Below the pieces are notes generated by a model. That model was not told where the DNA came from. It worked only from the letters and a program-made list of their open reading frames with translations, and searched no databases. A program made the translations under genes and the position numbers. From Reticulascus tulasneorum (lineage: Eukaryota > Ascomycota > Sordariomycetes > Glomerellales > Reticulascaceae), in NCBI GenBank assembly GCA_001557505.1, contig LSAX01000003.1:2914001-2978000 (forward strand): a stretch of DNA of 64,000 nucleotides, written 5' to 3'. Shown here piece after piece: positions 34,993 to 47,187 of this stretch; the first letter of the stretch is position 1; each line of letters opens with the position of its first letter.

Positions 34993-35653
34993 GTCGTCTT
35001 GCTCGTCAAGCCACCTCTTTTTCTGTTCCCGTTTCTCTGCTTGGCGGAGGTCTCGGCTCTCTTGGGATTGCTGCGGTTGTAATTGATTATAGTCGACAAG
35101 TTCGTACTCGTCGCCCAGCAAGGACGCACTGTTCGCTGAACTCCCTCCCCGTTCCTGAAGGCCTGTCGACGTGGTTGAGTTGACGTAATGCAGTAGTGGA
35201 GCAGGACCTCGATCGCGGATAGAGGAGGGATGCTGAAGTCTCTCCTGGGACGGTATCGTGAATATTGCGACTTATCGCAAAAGAAAGAAAGAGGGATTTT
35301 GGTAATGACCTAGTTCTCCAGACAAGGCATCATACCTTGTGATCACTGGCTGCACTTAGCACGTGGGATTGATTTGGGGTTTCGAACGCCAATCCCATCT
35401 TAATTAGGTAAGGTATTTGAGGAAATGGGGGCAGAGGGAAGGGTCGCCTAAAGCTCGGCAAATCCTGTAAAGCAGTGCACTGTGGTTTCGAATCCACACT
35501 GTGTTTGACACTGATTGAAGGGGCGCTCATGTCTGGTGTAGGTCGCCAAAGCTCGCTCATCTTACTCACAACGATATATTTCAATTCTGGGAGTAAATGG
35601 TATGATATTTACTTTCACTCGCCCATATGCTAATTATAAAGGGCCTTTCCTAC
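34993..35653. other. Intergenic between SPX transporter and ABC transporter
   Basis: Upstream region of the phosphate transporter and 3' region of the ABC transporter gene. A short hairpin-like TGTGG...CCACA around TTTCGAAT (about 35480-35497) resembles a tRNA T-arm but lacks the rest of a tRNA. Confidence 0.55.
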
Positions 35654-38600
35654 CTAGTTACCAAGCATTTGCTGCATCGCATTAATCCTATAGCTCTCGC
35701 TCTTCTCCATCAGCTCCTCGTGCTTGCCCCGAGCAACAACACTCCCTCCTTCGACGACGAAGATGATATCGGCCTTCCTAACAGTATGCAATCTATGGGC
35801 GATTGCAATAACTGTGATGCCTTTGGCTGCACGTTCCAAGCCTTCTTGAAGAGCCTTTTCGCTTTCGGCATCCAGCGCACTCGAGCTCTCATCCAGGAGC
35901 AGCAGCCTTGGCTTTCTCACCAGTGCTCTTGCAATGGCTAGCCGTTGGCGCTGGCCGCCAGAGAGTTGGGACCCATTTGGTCCGCACTCAGTGTCATAGC
36001 CTTGCGGAAGTGCAATTATGGTCTCGTGAATGTTTGCCAAACGGCATGCTTCTTCAATTTCTTCGTCCGTCGCTTCCTGGCTAGGGCGAGCACCGAGACC
36101 AACGTTGAACTTGACGGTTCCATCGAAGAGTGCGCTATCTTGAGGAACAACAGCGATGTCGTCTCGAAATTCTGTGCTATTGAACTGAGAAATATCGACT
36201 CCGTCAATCTCAACAACGCCGGTACCTGGTGTGTACATGCGCTGGACGATTGCCATGATTGTCGATTTGCCAGCACCTGATGGCCCAACGAGTCCACAGA
36301 ACTGGCCTGCCGGGACTGTGAAGGACATGTTTTGCAAGACCGGGGCGTCGGTTCTGGCGGGATAGGCAAAGGAAACGCCACGGAAAGTAACGCTCACGCC
36401 ACCCATTCCATGGCTTGGTTTTGGCTTTACATCAGCAAGAGCTTCGACGTCCTTCTCGTTGTTGATGGCCGACGCTGTCGTACTCATGTCTCCAAGATCA
36501 GTTTTGTTCGTCGGTTCAAGTTCAAGCAGACTGAAAATTCTTGACGCTGCCGAACGGGCCTTCGTGACCTCTGGTGCAAGACTAAACATCTGACCCCACA
36601 GCTGAGCCCCGACGAGCATGGCGACCAAGATGATAAGGAATTGGGTTTGGGTGTATTCTCCATTTACTATCAGTTTCGACCCCCACCAATACGCGAACGC
36701 GTAGATGATGTGGCCAGTGCTGTTGGCAATAGCAAGCCATACATTGGCAAATGTGCTGGCAGCAACCATCTCCTTTCTTGGACCTTGCAGTGCTCGTCTA
36801 TATGTTCCGAGCACTTCCTGTTCCAGAGACAGGGTGGCCACGGTTTTTATCGAGTTCACAGCTTCGACAGTGATGCCAATAGCGGTGGCATATGCAGCTG
36901 CGTGCTTCTCCTCAAATCGTGTCAGAACTCGTAGTTGCATGATGCCCGACCCAAGTAGGATCGGAACGGTCACTAAACACACAACTGCAATCTTCCATGC
37001 AATAATATGGGACAAGACAATGGCCACGAGTAGGTTAACAACGACAGAAAACATCGTTCCTATGATGGAGCCGCTAAAGCCTCCTATTGCAGCGGCGTCT
37101 TTTGTGATGACTGATAGTAACGTTGTTGGGTTGCGGTTTGCAGACTGATGCCATTCGAGCTCTTGTTGAAATAGGGACCGGAAAGATAAAACGCGCACTT
37201 TGTAAACCAGCTTTTCAGCTATGTAACCGAAAGCGGACCAGCTGATGAGATTTGCTAGGAACTCAACAACAGCAAGCATGAAGAACAGGCCGGCAAACAA
37301 CAATCCCTTCTGCAGTATATACTCTGGGGTATTACAAGGGCTCGCGGCGCCAACAGCGTTGCCAAATATGGTTCCGGATGCTGCATAAGTGCAGCCAACG
37401 ATAAACGCTGCTAAGAGAGCAACGACGATCCATAAAAGATCTGGTCTGATCATTCTTCCGACGCTCTTCGCGATTGCCCGAGTCGGTTTCTTTTCATCTA
37501 GGCCGGCAGTCTCAATATCTTTGGCAGTCTCCTTCGCCTTCGACTCGGTCCCATCAACTGCCATCAAGGCCGCTTTGGCGATGTCTACTGGATCAAAACC
37601 TGACTTCTTGGATGCAATGATATCCAGTGAGTCTTTATTGATGCTGGACCTAGACGGAATATCTTCTTCATCCGCTGTGTGGAGGTTCTGCAGGTTCACT
37701 AAATTCGCGTACGCTCCGTGTTTCTCGATGAGCTCGTGGTGCGTCCCTTGCTCCACGATCTCTCCAGCGTTCATCACAATGATGTTGTCGGCATTTCTGA
37801 TGGTTGAGAGCCGATGTGCGATTGATATCACAGTTCTGCCTTGTGAAATGCCCTCGACAGCGTCTTGGATTCGTTTCTCGCTTTCAGAGTCTAGCGATGC
37901 TGTGGCCTCGTCAAGAACGAGTATCCTGGGGTCTCGGACCAGTGCTCTGGCGAGTGCAATCCGCTGTCTCTGCCCTCCGCTCACCAGCTTTCCCCCGGTG
38001 CCGACGAGAGTTCCGTAGCCTTGCTCGAGACGACTGATGAAAGTGGATGCATCGGAAAGGTCAGCTGCATGCTCCACAAGCCGCACAATCTCAACCACGT
38101 CTTGGCCGTATGGTTGGGCGGCCGCTGTGAGTTCCGCGCCACTCTTGACATCGGCGGCCAATTGGGCGAGCTTAGGACCAAGAAGAGCGCTCTTCAGCTT
38201 TTGGTGGTCTTCCTTAGGAGAGTTGACCAGTCCAAGAGCAATGTTCTCTAGGATTGACCGATCAAGTAGCGATGGCTCTTGTTGAACCAAGCTTATGAAG
38301 CTTCTCAAGTTTTTCACGTTCAAACCGCGAACATCATGGCCGTCAAGAAAGACAGTGCCCTCCTTTGGGTCGTAAAGCCTTGCAGTCAATCCAGCAATGG
38401 TAGACTTGCCACTACCCGACAGTCCTACGATAGCTGTATACTTCCCACCGGGGCAGGTAAATGATATGTTTTTGAGCACATCTTGGTCTGGTCGGGATGG
38501 GTAGGAGAATGTGACCCCCTGAAACTCGACAGCTCCGGAAATGCTAAGCGGGAGCTTCTCACCGCCGTCTCCAGTAGCATCAATGCTTGAATATTGGTCA

Positions 38601-39865
38601 ATATCCTCTCGCAACTTCATAAACGCCGCAGCAGCTGATCCGAAAAGGGGTAAAAGTGGCGCAACTGAGCCAAGAATCACGCATGCTATGAGAGGTTAGC
38701 AGCTGTGCTTGACAGTACTGGATGTTACTCACCATCGACAATGAGAAAGACTACCGTATAGATTTCGCCAACAGTAGTACCGTCTCCACGTCCAGCGACC
38801 GTTTCGGATATCCGCCTGCTTCCTTGCCAGAATGCAAGAGCATTCGCGGAGAACGCAATGAAGAACAGAAGACCCGCCTGCATAGCGACCCAGAAAGCCT
38901 TCTTCATGCCCTCCTTCTGAGCGTTCAGCATATTTGCGGCGAACTTGGACTCGAGGCGCGGGCCGGCTCCGAAGGCTTGCACGACAGCCACGTGATTCAG
39001 AGCCTCGGAAGCAATGGACGAGGCCGCAGCAATTCCATCAGACATTCTGCCAGTGAACTTTTGAATAAAGCCACCGCAGAAGATAGCCATGAGGAGGAAC
39101 GCGGGCACAAGGGATACAAGCATTCCGGCCAGCTTGGCGTCTTTGATGAAACCGACAATGTAGGCGGTGATGAAAAAGGAGATGCTGGCAATAAAGATGC
39201 CCACCTTCTCAGACGTCCCGGACTGAATAGCTTGGATGTCGGCATTGAGTCGGGATGACACCTCGCCCGCCTGTCGATTGTCGAAGAAGCACGCCTCCTG
39301 CTTTAGCAAACTCTGGAAGTATCTTTCGCGCAAGCGCTGTGCTAGCCTCTGGCTGATCAAACTCCACGACAGAGTGTAGGTGTATATCAAGAAAAAACTG
39401 CCAATGCTAATGTACACCAGCAGGAGAACCTTGTCGTTGACCCCATCCTGGAACGACTGGGCATTTCCAACGATCGCCTCAGCGCAAGTGGCTCCATTCA
39501 TGTCGTCGACCAGTTGGCCGAAAATGATACCCATCAATGGGAAAGGCACACCAGCGGCCACGGCGGCCACGGTGCCCACGACGATGAGGGTAATGTCCAG
39601 CCATGTTGGGCCAGCATAAAAAAACAGTCGGAAGTAGCTGGAGAGAGCTTCGGAAGCCTGAAGGTTCTCGTTAATCGTGCAAGTTCCAACCCGAGCCAGA
39701 ATGACTTCTCACCTTGGGCGGTGCTGCCTCTTCTTTCGGTAGTTCTGAGATGGCTGCTGGCTCAGTGCTGCCCTCTTTGGGAGCACCTTCAGCGCCTCTC
39801 TCTTCGGAAGGCTTTTCAGCCATTATGTTTCCGCGTTGTGTGTGAGACGCGCCAGATAGGGACAT
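35654..39865 (-). CDS. ABCB full-size ABC transporter (siderophore-locus, SitT-like)
   Basis: Three exons on the minus strand, 39865-39713, 39657-38733 and 38685-35654, give 1,369 aa, the size of full-length MDR-type transporters. Order: TMD1 (about 60-370), NBD1, TMD2 (about 770-1080), NBD2. NBD1 has Walker A GLSGSGKST near residue 447, signature SGGQRQRIALARA and Walker B ILVLDEATASLD. NBD2 has GPSGAGKST, LSGGQRQRLAIARA and LLLLDESSSALD. The Q-loops and H-loops (IAHRLST, IAHRLHT) are intact, so both sites look active. A second in-frame ATG at 39823 would shorten the protein by 14 residues; 39865 has a good AAAACAATG context. An ABC gene of this type sits near SidD/NPS6 in other ascomycetes. 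Three iron-type GATA motifs lie 332-688 bases upstream. Siderophore export or breakdown-product export is inferred. Confidence 0.93.
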
Positions 39866-40196
39866 TGTTTTCTTGTGGTGATAGTCGTCTAAGTACCTGC
39901 ATTTTCCATCTGCACGATGACCCCGGGTGGCACCGCGGACGAGCTGCTGTTCGCAGCTCCATCGAACCCTGAGTGCCGATGGTGGCCATACAGCGGAGTA
40001 GTAACTGCGGTGCCGCGGTCCCTGGACCCAAAGCTGCCAAGAAAGACGGACGAGTGGCTCCCAATGGTCAATTTTCCCTTTTCCTTCTCGTTCATAAAAC
40101 CCCCTGTCACTGCACAACCCAAGCAGTGTCACGTTGGGCCACTGACTTTGATGGAGGCCGATGCCGGGTCCTGATGGAGATGGCGGTTGACAGGGA

Positions 40197-40212
40197 TTAT
40201 CAGATCAGATAA
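40197..40212. promoter_or_regulatory. Overlapping inverted pair of SreA-type GATA sites
   Basis: The 16-mer TTATCAGATCAGATAA contains ATCTGATAA on the minus strand and ATCAGATAA on the plus strand, sharing two bases. Both match the ATCWGATAA consensus of fungal iron GATA repressors (SreA/Sre1/SRE). Confidence 0.75.
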
Positions 40213-40544
40213 ATTGTCTTGGCGCATCTGTACAGGTACATAGGCAAAAGGACCCATGGATTGACCGGGTAGGAAAATGGCGCACTCCAAGCTGTTCCCC
40301 ACCCTCATGTTACGCTGCCCGTATTTTCTTAGTCACCGGGGAGGTGATGCTATTCGGATGGTAGGTCACGCTAGGTTTCGATTAGGTCAATCACACTGAC
40401 CTTACCTCAACCGCGCGCAGAATTACGCCACGAGAAGGGCCAAGGGGGGGTGAGGAAAAGCCGAGATGAACTGGCGTGACAGGGAACTCCACTCTGCAAA
40501 TTTCCTGCCCCAGTCAGCCAGGCTTGGCTTGCATGGAGAGACGG

Positions 40545-40553
40545 ATCTGATAA
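40545..40553 (+). promoter_or_regulatory. SreA-type GATA site ATCTGATAA
   Basis: A full match to ATCWGATAA, about 680 bases upstream of the ABC transporter start and about 770 upstream of the oxidoreductase start. The extended core CGGATCTGATAA (40542-40553) is identical to the reverse complement of two sites at 47101 and 47179. Confidence 0.72.
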
Positions 40554-41320
40554 CTTAAACTCCACAACGGTGGCGTTGGCCTACTATTACATACTAGCGA
40601 ATTTGCTGAGCTGTCCAGTCAAACTAATAACTTCCCAAACCCAAACCAGGGCAGCACTGAAAGTTGGTGAGGTCAACCGTGACGGAATCGTGGACCATTG
40701 CCACCCGCCATTCTACCTTCGAATGTCACTCACACATGGTAGAGCGAAGGTCTGACTTTCTCATCCGAATTCACCACGTACTTAGCATGCCCCGTCTGTA
40801 TACGTACGAGGCATACTTTGCACGTTCACCGCCTGCCCAACCGTCCCCGCTCTTGCATGGGTTTCGATCCTCGTTCAGCTTGAAGCCGAGTAGCTGCCAT
40901 GATTCATTTCAGCCGAAGTCGGGTCTTTACAGTCCCATGGATTCGCGAGTCTCGCCGTGCACAAGGCGTGATCCACCGCCAATGCTCGGCCGAACAACTC
41001 CATTTCCCGCTCGGAGCTTCGAGCAGGAATTTCCGGTGACTTGAACTTATCTAGCTGTAATATCAACGAAGATTCATGCAACTCCTCGGCCTTTATTACT
41101 CCAAACTTCTAGAAGCTCGTGTTGGTGGTGCGCCGACTTCCATTTCCACCCTGTCCTCCCACCTGCAAGTCCATCGTTACACCCTCTCGACCCTGGAGTA
41201 GCCTCCGAATGCATGCAGCTTGGCAACTTTACGGACGCGTGCTGCTATAGCCTCCCTATTTTCCTGTCTTGCTGCATTTGTCTAGGCCCTTCTTTTAAGA
41301 CCTCCCCAGCGCCACAAGAC

Positions 41321-42771
41321 ATGGGCTCTCTTCCGCCTGCCATTCCACCCTTCAGGGTCCTCATCGTCGGATGCTCGTATGCTGGCGTGTCTGCGGCCGT
41401 CAACTTGCTGGACCTCAGCAATGGCTTGTCGCCTCGCACGGCGTCGGTGCCGTATGAGCATTACCCAGGGCTAAACCACATCCCGGTCGAGATTTCTATC
41501 GTAGACGAAAGGGATGGCTACTGTAGGCGCCCACTTCATGCCAGGCTATCTGGACCTCATTGTCGCGGGGAGACGTGCTCACGGAAGCTGCAGATCACTT
41601 AATCGGCTCGCCTCTGGCCCTTGCTTCCGCCGAATATGCAGCAAAGGCATGGGTCAAGTTCCCCGACATTAAAGCCTTGCAACGTCCCAATGTGAAGTTC
41701 ATCCAAGGCAGCGTCGACAAGGTCGACTCGGCGGCCAAGTCAGCCACGATAATCGACCATGTGACGAAGCTCCGACGGACCCAGTACTACGACTATCTCA
41801 TAGCGGCAACCGGCCTGCGCCGAGTCTGGCCTGTCGTACCCCAATCCCTGACCAAGAAACAATACCTCCTCGAGGCGCAGGGACACATCCATTCCGTATC
41901 CAACGCCACGGATGGAGTGGTCATTGTCGGTGGTGGTGCCGTGGGCATTGAGATGGCTGCTGAGTTGAAGCTAGTCCAACCGAACGTAAAAGTGACGCTG
42001 GTGCATTCGAGGGACAAGCTACTGTCATCCGAGGATCTCTCGGATGAGTGCAAAGATAAGGCTCTGGAGCTAACGAAGGAGGCCAACGTGGAGGTGCTGC
42101 TCAACCACCGGGTCGCCGAGACGAAGAAGCTCGAGAACGCGGACGGGAAGCCCAAATACGAGGTCGAATTCACCAACGGCACCAAGATGGTCGCGAGCCA
42201 GGTGATCATGGCCCTCTCCAAAAGCATCCCCTCCACATCCTACCTCCCCGCCGACTCGCTCGACCACGAGGGCTACGTCAAAGTCACCGCCAACCTCATC
42301 TTCGCCAGCGACATCCCCAATGCGGCAGCCCACCTCGCCGTCGGCGACATTGCGCTCTGGTCCGGCATCAAACGCTGCGGCGCCGCCATGCACATGGGCC
42401 AGCTCGCCGCCATCAACACCCACCAGCTCATGCTGGCCAAGCTCACGTCCCAGTCGCACACGCCCAAGTTTTCGGAGCTGGGCCATGTGCCGCCCATGAT
42501 TGGGCTGGCTGTCGGCAAGAAGGCGGTCGCGTGTGGGCCGGAGGGCACGGTAGCGGGCGAGGATGTGATGCAGGCGTATTTTAGGGATGATTTGGGCTTC
42601 GGTAGTGAGTCTTTTCTTTTTGCCCTTTCGTACTTGGAGATGGTTCCCTGAGAGAAGGGACGGGACCAAGCGCGTGTGCTAACTGAGATGGTAGTTTGCT
42701 GGGACTATATGCAGCTTTCGAAAGGGGAGGACGCCGAGGTGAAGGCACAGCTCAATCAACAGATTCCCTAA
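41321..42771 (+). CDS. FAD/NAD(P)-dependent oxidoreductase (AIF/FSP1-like)
   Basis: Three exons, 41321-41522, 41594-42604 and 42695-42771, give 429 aa. The first Rossmann motif is FRVLIVGCSYAGVSAAVNLL; it has a CSYAG variant of GxGxxG. A second dinucleotide fold follows with GVVIVGGGAVGIEMAAELK. The segment FASDIPNAAAHLAVGDIALW is the C-terminal FAD-contact region seen in class II pyridine-nucleotide oxidoreductases such as fungal AIF/AMID proteins. The intron 1 join gives DGYYHLIGSPLALAS, a conserved stretch, and intron 2 gives DLGFGICWDYMQLS. A frame-compatible ATG at 41213 would add 36 hydrophobic residues and could encode a membrane anchor. It shares an upstream region carrying iron-type GATA motifs with the ABC transporter. 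Substrate unknown; a role in iron or siderophore handling is inference. Confidence 0.88.
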
Positions 42772-43097
42772 GCGCACTTTATCGCCTGAGAACTGCTTTA
42801 CTCTCCAGGAAGGCATAAACACGAATCGAAGGTTCTGCAAGGCGCATGATAATGGGTTCTCATATAATGGCAGCGTCACATCGTTTGGGTTAGGATTTGT
42901 ACTAGTGATTTGAGAGAATTATAGATTTAGCACTAGTTCAATACTACTGTGAAACTTTCTACAGGATTAAAATGCTACTTTTTTTCTGCTTTTGGTACGG
43001 CCAGCAACCATCAGCCCCAAAAGGTATCTCTTTGTGTTTCCGGAGCACGGCTCCTCTAGCCCCATGTCCCGAAGTCCCACCCAATTCAGTCCACTTT
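42772..43097. other. Convergent intergenic region
   Basis: 326 bases between the 3' ends of the oxidoreductase and the MFS gene. Nothing beyond presumed 3' untranslated regions. Confidence 0.6.
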
Positions 43098-44954
43098 TTA
43101 AACAACATTTCCCTTGACCTGCTTAAAGTCCTTGACTTTGATGTCACGCCACACGAGAACGGAGAAGAAGGAAACAACCAAGATGGCGGTGCCTCCGATC
43201 AACATGTTCTTCTGCGCATCGCCGTATGCTTGGTTGATGGCATCTCGCGTCAGCGACCCGACGGGGAACGCTTTCTGAACGACGATGCTGCCGTAGATGT
43301 CTGTGAAGTTGGCCATCGACTCTTGTGGAAGGTATTCCATCAGCTTCACGGGGAAGACGCCTTGCCACACGGCCGAGGCGACGGTGAGGCCGATGGCACC
43401 GCCGACGTTAGCGCACATGGATTCGATGGCAATGACGACAGCGACGTATTGATGCGGCACGGCGGCCATGGCGGCCATCTGCTCGCAGATGACGAGAGTG
43501 CCGCCGGCGAAGGCGATGAAGAGCTGGCACATGATGATGTAGCCGATGTTGACGTCGGGCTGTCGGAACTTGAGCATGAGGCCGACGCCGAGCATGGTCA
43601 GGGGCACGCCGAAGTAGAGTGCAAGCCACTTGAAGCGGCCAGTCCAGCGGATGAGCACGCCAACGATGATGGCCCAGAAGCAGGAGCCGATGCTGTAAAT
43701 TTGCCCGACGTAGCTGGCTTGCGTGACGGTCAAGTTGTTTACAACCTGCAGGAAGGAGAGGAAGTAGGCGTCCCAAATGTAGAAACTAACAAACAGCGAC
43801 GCTGATAGGACGCAGGCGCCAAGCACGGTGCGGTCGGTGAGAAGCTCCCAGGGCATGAACTTGACGGGGGCGAAGAACTTCTCCCACAAGCCGAAGGCGA
43901 TTATTAGTAGACCGCCGATCACGATCATGGCGATGATCATGGGCGATTTCCACTGCTCCGGCTGTCTTGTGTACAGACTGAACGGCAACAAGAACAGCGC
44001 CAGGCCGGCTATAATGAGCAAAAGGCCGACGACATCAAACTCAATAAGATAGTGCTTGATCGACTGGGGGATGGTGCGGCCACTGTTTCGAACGGGGACC
44101 AGCCCCTGCTTCTTGGCTTTCTCGTAGTTCCACAAGAACAACCCGAACAGCGGCATGGTTATGATGGGCGTGACGATGGCGAACACGCCGAAGCCCCAAC
44201 GGAAGCCGATGCCCCCAAGGATCGAGGTTGCGATTGGGCCGCCGAGCCAGGTGGTGATGATGTATGGCGACATGGAGAAAGCGAACATCAAGGCTCGGTT
44301 CTTCAGGGCCGAAGTATCGGCGATGAAGATGGTCATGGTGTAATTGAGACCGTTGTAGCTGTACTTTGTGTCAGTGAAGGTGCGCTTGTATCAAATGCCA
44401 TGATACACATGATGTGGAGCCACAGAACCGGGCAGAGAGCACCAGGGAGCGGCATCACATGCATGGGGCTTGTGGACTTACCCAACCCAGTACAAGACCT
44501 GCGCGGCAGCATACGTCTCGACATTCTTGCAGGCAGCCATCATGATAAGTCCCATAGTCAGGATGAACACGCTCAGGGCATAGCCTTGAGGCCGGCCCCA
44601 GATATCGAGGAGCTTGGCCAGAGGCAGCTTGATCAGACCGCCTATCAGCTGGCTCATAATGCCCGTTGTGGCCGTCAGCGAGTGCTGGCGGAAGCTGCTC
44701 GTCACATAGGGAGTCAACTGGCCTGTGGTGCCCTGCTGCATGGTGTCGATGAAGTAGATGCACCATATCATGAGGTATGCGGTGATGAGCATCTTCTTGG
44801 ACCAGACCTTGGTGGTTGCCTCGATCTTCTGAACGCCTGGCTGGGCAGTCGCGGAGATGGCATCTTCGGAGTCACTCCCGGCGTGGTCGACCGGGTGCTT
44901 GGTGTGGATCACTTTCTCGTCCCCGAGGGAGGCAGACTCCTTCTCCGGCAACAT
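43098..44954 (-). CDS. MFS siderophore-iron transporter (SIT/Mir family)
   Basis: Two exons on the minus strand, 44954-44482 and 44358-43098, give 577 aa. SIT proteins import ferric siderophores with protons across the plasma membrane and have 14 membrane segments. Recognisable family stretches include LMIWCIYFIDTMQQGTTGQL, YVTSSFRQHSLTATTGIMSQ, LLDIWGRPQGY (the MFS loop 2-3 motif), FIADTSALKNRALMFAFS, WQGVFPVKLMEYLP and NQAYGDAQKNMLIGGTA. The join at YWVGYNGLNYTMTIF is conserved. The N-terminal 50 residues are soluble and acidic. No in-frame ATG lies upstream of 44954 within that open frame. Two SreA-type GATA motifs lie in the shared promoter with the SidF gene. The specific siderophore cannot be told. 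Confidence 0.94.
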
Positions 44955-47026
44955 GGCGGCGGGAGCGATGTAACTAGCGATCTGTTCCGGGGATTTTCCA
45001 CGATCCAAAGATGAATGGGAATAGGATCGTGCAGCGTAACCCAGGCCGGAGGGTTGGACTGTTACACCACAGGGGGGGTTATATACCGGCAGGAGAAGAT
45101 AAGAGAAGGAGATGAAGAAGTATGGAGGACGAAGCAACCCGTTTCTCTGCTTACAGCAGAAAATCTAGGGGAATGGAGGACTGGATATAAGCACACTTCA
45201 TGTAGCCTCTCCTCCAGTGGAGTCCCTAGGAAATCATTGTGCGAGAGGGAGAAAAATTTAAGTCGACAGCAACCCGGGACCTTGGCGGTGCTTTGCCGAC
45301 AAATCTCACGAGTCAAGGATGGAGTTCCGTATCAGGAATACTTTTCCGAGGGTGTCAGCAGAACGGTTGTTGAGCGGCACGTACGCAAATGGTAGTGTGG
45401 CACCGGATTGTCCCCGAACTCCTTTGTAATCTCACCCTGGTGGCGATAGGGATGTGTGTATGTAGTCGAACCCAGATAGCGGTCTTCTCCTGCTGGTCCC
45501 AAGTGGCCGGAACTGTGGAGTATGCGGCCGCGGGAAGAGCAGTGAATATGTCCGAGTCTGCGGGGGGGGGGGGAGGCGCAGAAGTGGTCTGTGTTACTGA
45601 TGAGTTGGAGAGACTGATGATTTACAAGCACAATATCATTATAGTAGTAATTTCATCTGGTCAGGGAAAGTGTGATACTGAAGGGAACGAGCTCCTCTCG
45701 CCGTCGTCTATCGATGGCTATCCGAATCCCACACCGAAGGTAGGTTGGCACATAGGAGTGGGTAAGGGGAGCTATCAAAGTTTTTCTGCCGGCGTGTTAC
45801 TTGTTGTTGTCGGTCGGGCCTTCCTGTGGAGATCCATATATAGGTATCTATCCATAGACATGTATGTCACTTCCTCCGTCAAGGTTCCACCCTTCGAATG
45901 CAAAGAGTCAGAGAAGCTACGCTACAAGTGGGAGGAGGTCGAGGTCCCCGGGTACGGATGATGATCTTTTTATTCTGTTGGCCACGATCCCCACAGACAG
46001 AGTTCTCACTGATGGCCGGCGCTAAGTGCGAAAAGAGCCCGCCAAAATATGAAATGATATGATGGATCTCGGAGATCAACTTGACGTCTTTCACCATGTA
46101 CCTACCATGTGTCGGCGCTCCGGCTCAGAGAGTGGCCGAGGACATCAATTGGATGAATGTGGGGGCTCGTCGACAACTCACACAGCACCGCCCTTCATTG
46201 CCTGATGGATCGAGAATGAGTAGATGGCTTAGTAGTAGAAGCCGTGATGCTTGATTTCGTGGGCCTGAATGCAAAAGAACTGAGGTTGTGCTCGAACTAG
46301 AGGCTGTTCGAGCTGTGACGTTATAAGATCTATGTGGCGTTTCTTCAATCGGGCGTGTGTGTACATGGGCAGTAGTACCACTTCATGCCAGTTAGAGGCA
46401 CGAATACATTTGGACACAGCGAGGAAGGGCGATCTCGAGCAACCTACGGGCTACTGCGGGGTCGTGCAGCAGGGCGTCGTCTCTGTCGTAATCATTCAGC
46501 AGGGATACTACGTAGACAAGTGCTATAATCAGGGTGCCAGGGTATGCGGTGTGCATAGCAGTAATTACAGCTGCCGTGATGTGGGTGGTGGTGGTGGTGG
46601 GTGCAGAAGCCGAGATCACCATCATGTTCACCACATGGGGGATCAATACCATATCAGGACTAGGTAAGTTACAAACTATTACGACTACGTAGTCATCCAG
46701 GCCAAGGGTATGTAGAAAGTAATGTCCCACGCAACGGGTATGTGGGTTGCGAGGTGACAAGCAGATAAGTACAGTACTGGATGTGCGTTTCGTGCAGTTA
46801 GCAGTGTCATGATTCGAATCTACAGTGAGTGTACTCGAGTCTTGAAGATTCTTGGCCAGCTTCAGCCAGTGCCGCATTTACTGCACTTTGTGTTCATGGA
46901 CCGCACATCCCGTCGTGTAAATATCATTCTCACGGGCGTAATTGCACTCACCCACTAAACACGTACGTAAGAGCGCTGTGGCCCGCCATCCAAACCCCAG
47001 GCATAATACCTAATTAGTGAGAGTGA

Positions 47027-47044
47027 CCCCCCCCCCCCCCCCCC
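47027..47044. repeat. Poly-C tract (18 C)
   Basis: A perfect 18-base C run 57 bases before the first GATA site and 28 bases before the CCAAT box of the sidF/SIT promoter. Likely unstable in length. Confidence 0.92.
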
Positions 47045-47100
47045 ACCCACGGGGGTGAAAGATTTTCTCGTCCAATAGGCCTGTCGAAACGAGAAAATTC

Positions 47101-47109
47101 TTATCAGAT
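47101..47109 (-). promoter_or_regulatory. SreA-type GATA site ATCTGATAA
   Basis: Plus strand reads TTATCAGAT, followed by CCG to give the 12-mer TTATCAGATCCG. It lies 24 bases after a CCAAT box at 47072-47076; CCAAT boxes are contacted by the CBC-HapX iron regulator. Confidence 0.75.
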
Positions 47110-47178
47110 CCGTTGATTCTGAATCTCCGAGGCCCGGAGCCTTTGACGGCCACACTGTGGGGCTTCGGTTCAATAAGC

Positions 47179-47187
47179 TTATCAGAT
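47179..47187 (-). promoter_or_regulatory. SreA-type GATA site ATCTGATAA
   Basis: Plus strand reads TTATCAGAT, and the surrounding CTTATCAGATCCG repeats the previous site exactly, 78 bases away. Confidence 0.75.

Larger units (their letters stand above)
39866..41320. promoter_or_regulatory. Divergent promoter with three ATCWGATAA motifs
   Basis: 1,455 bases between the ABC transporter (minus) and the FAD oxidoreductase (plus). It contains ATCTGATAA-type sites at 40197-40205 (reverse orientation), 40204-40212 (ATCAGATAA, forward) and 40545-40553 (forward). The first two overlap as an inverted pair. No other gene is visible. Iron control of both flanking genes is inferred from the motif. Confidence 0.7.

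Noticed and set aside
35450..35520. Possible tRNA T-arm (GGTTTCGAATCC between TGTGG and CCACA)
   Set aside because: The loop is eight bases rather than seven, and no matching acceptor stem, D-arm or anticodon arm could be drawn upstream.
43972..45014. Plus-strand long frame opposite the SIT transporter
   Set aside because: Antisense of a well-supported membrane protein; Asp/Gly/His-rich shadow translation.
46800..46830. GATTCGAATC resembling a B box
   Set aside because: A short palindrome only; flanking bases do not pair as a T-arm and no tRNA fold is apparent on either strand.
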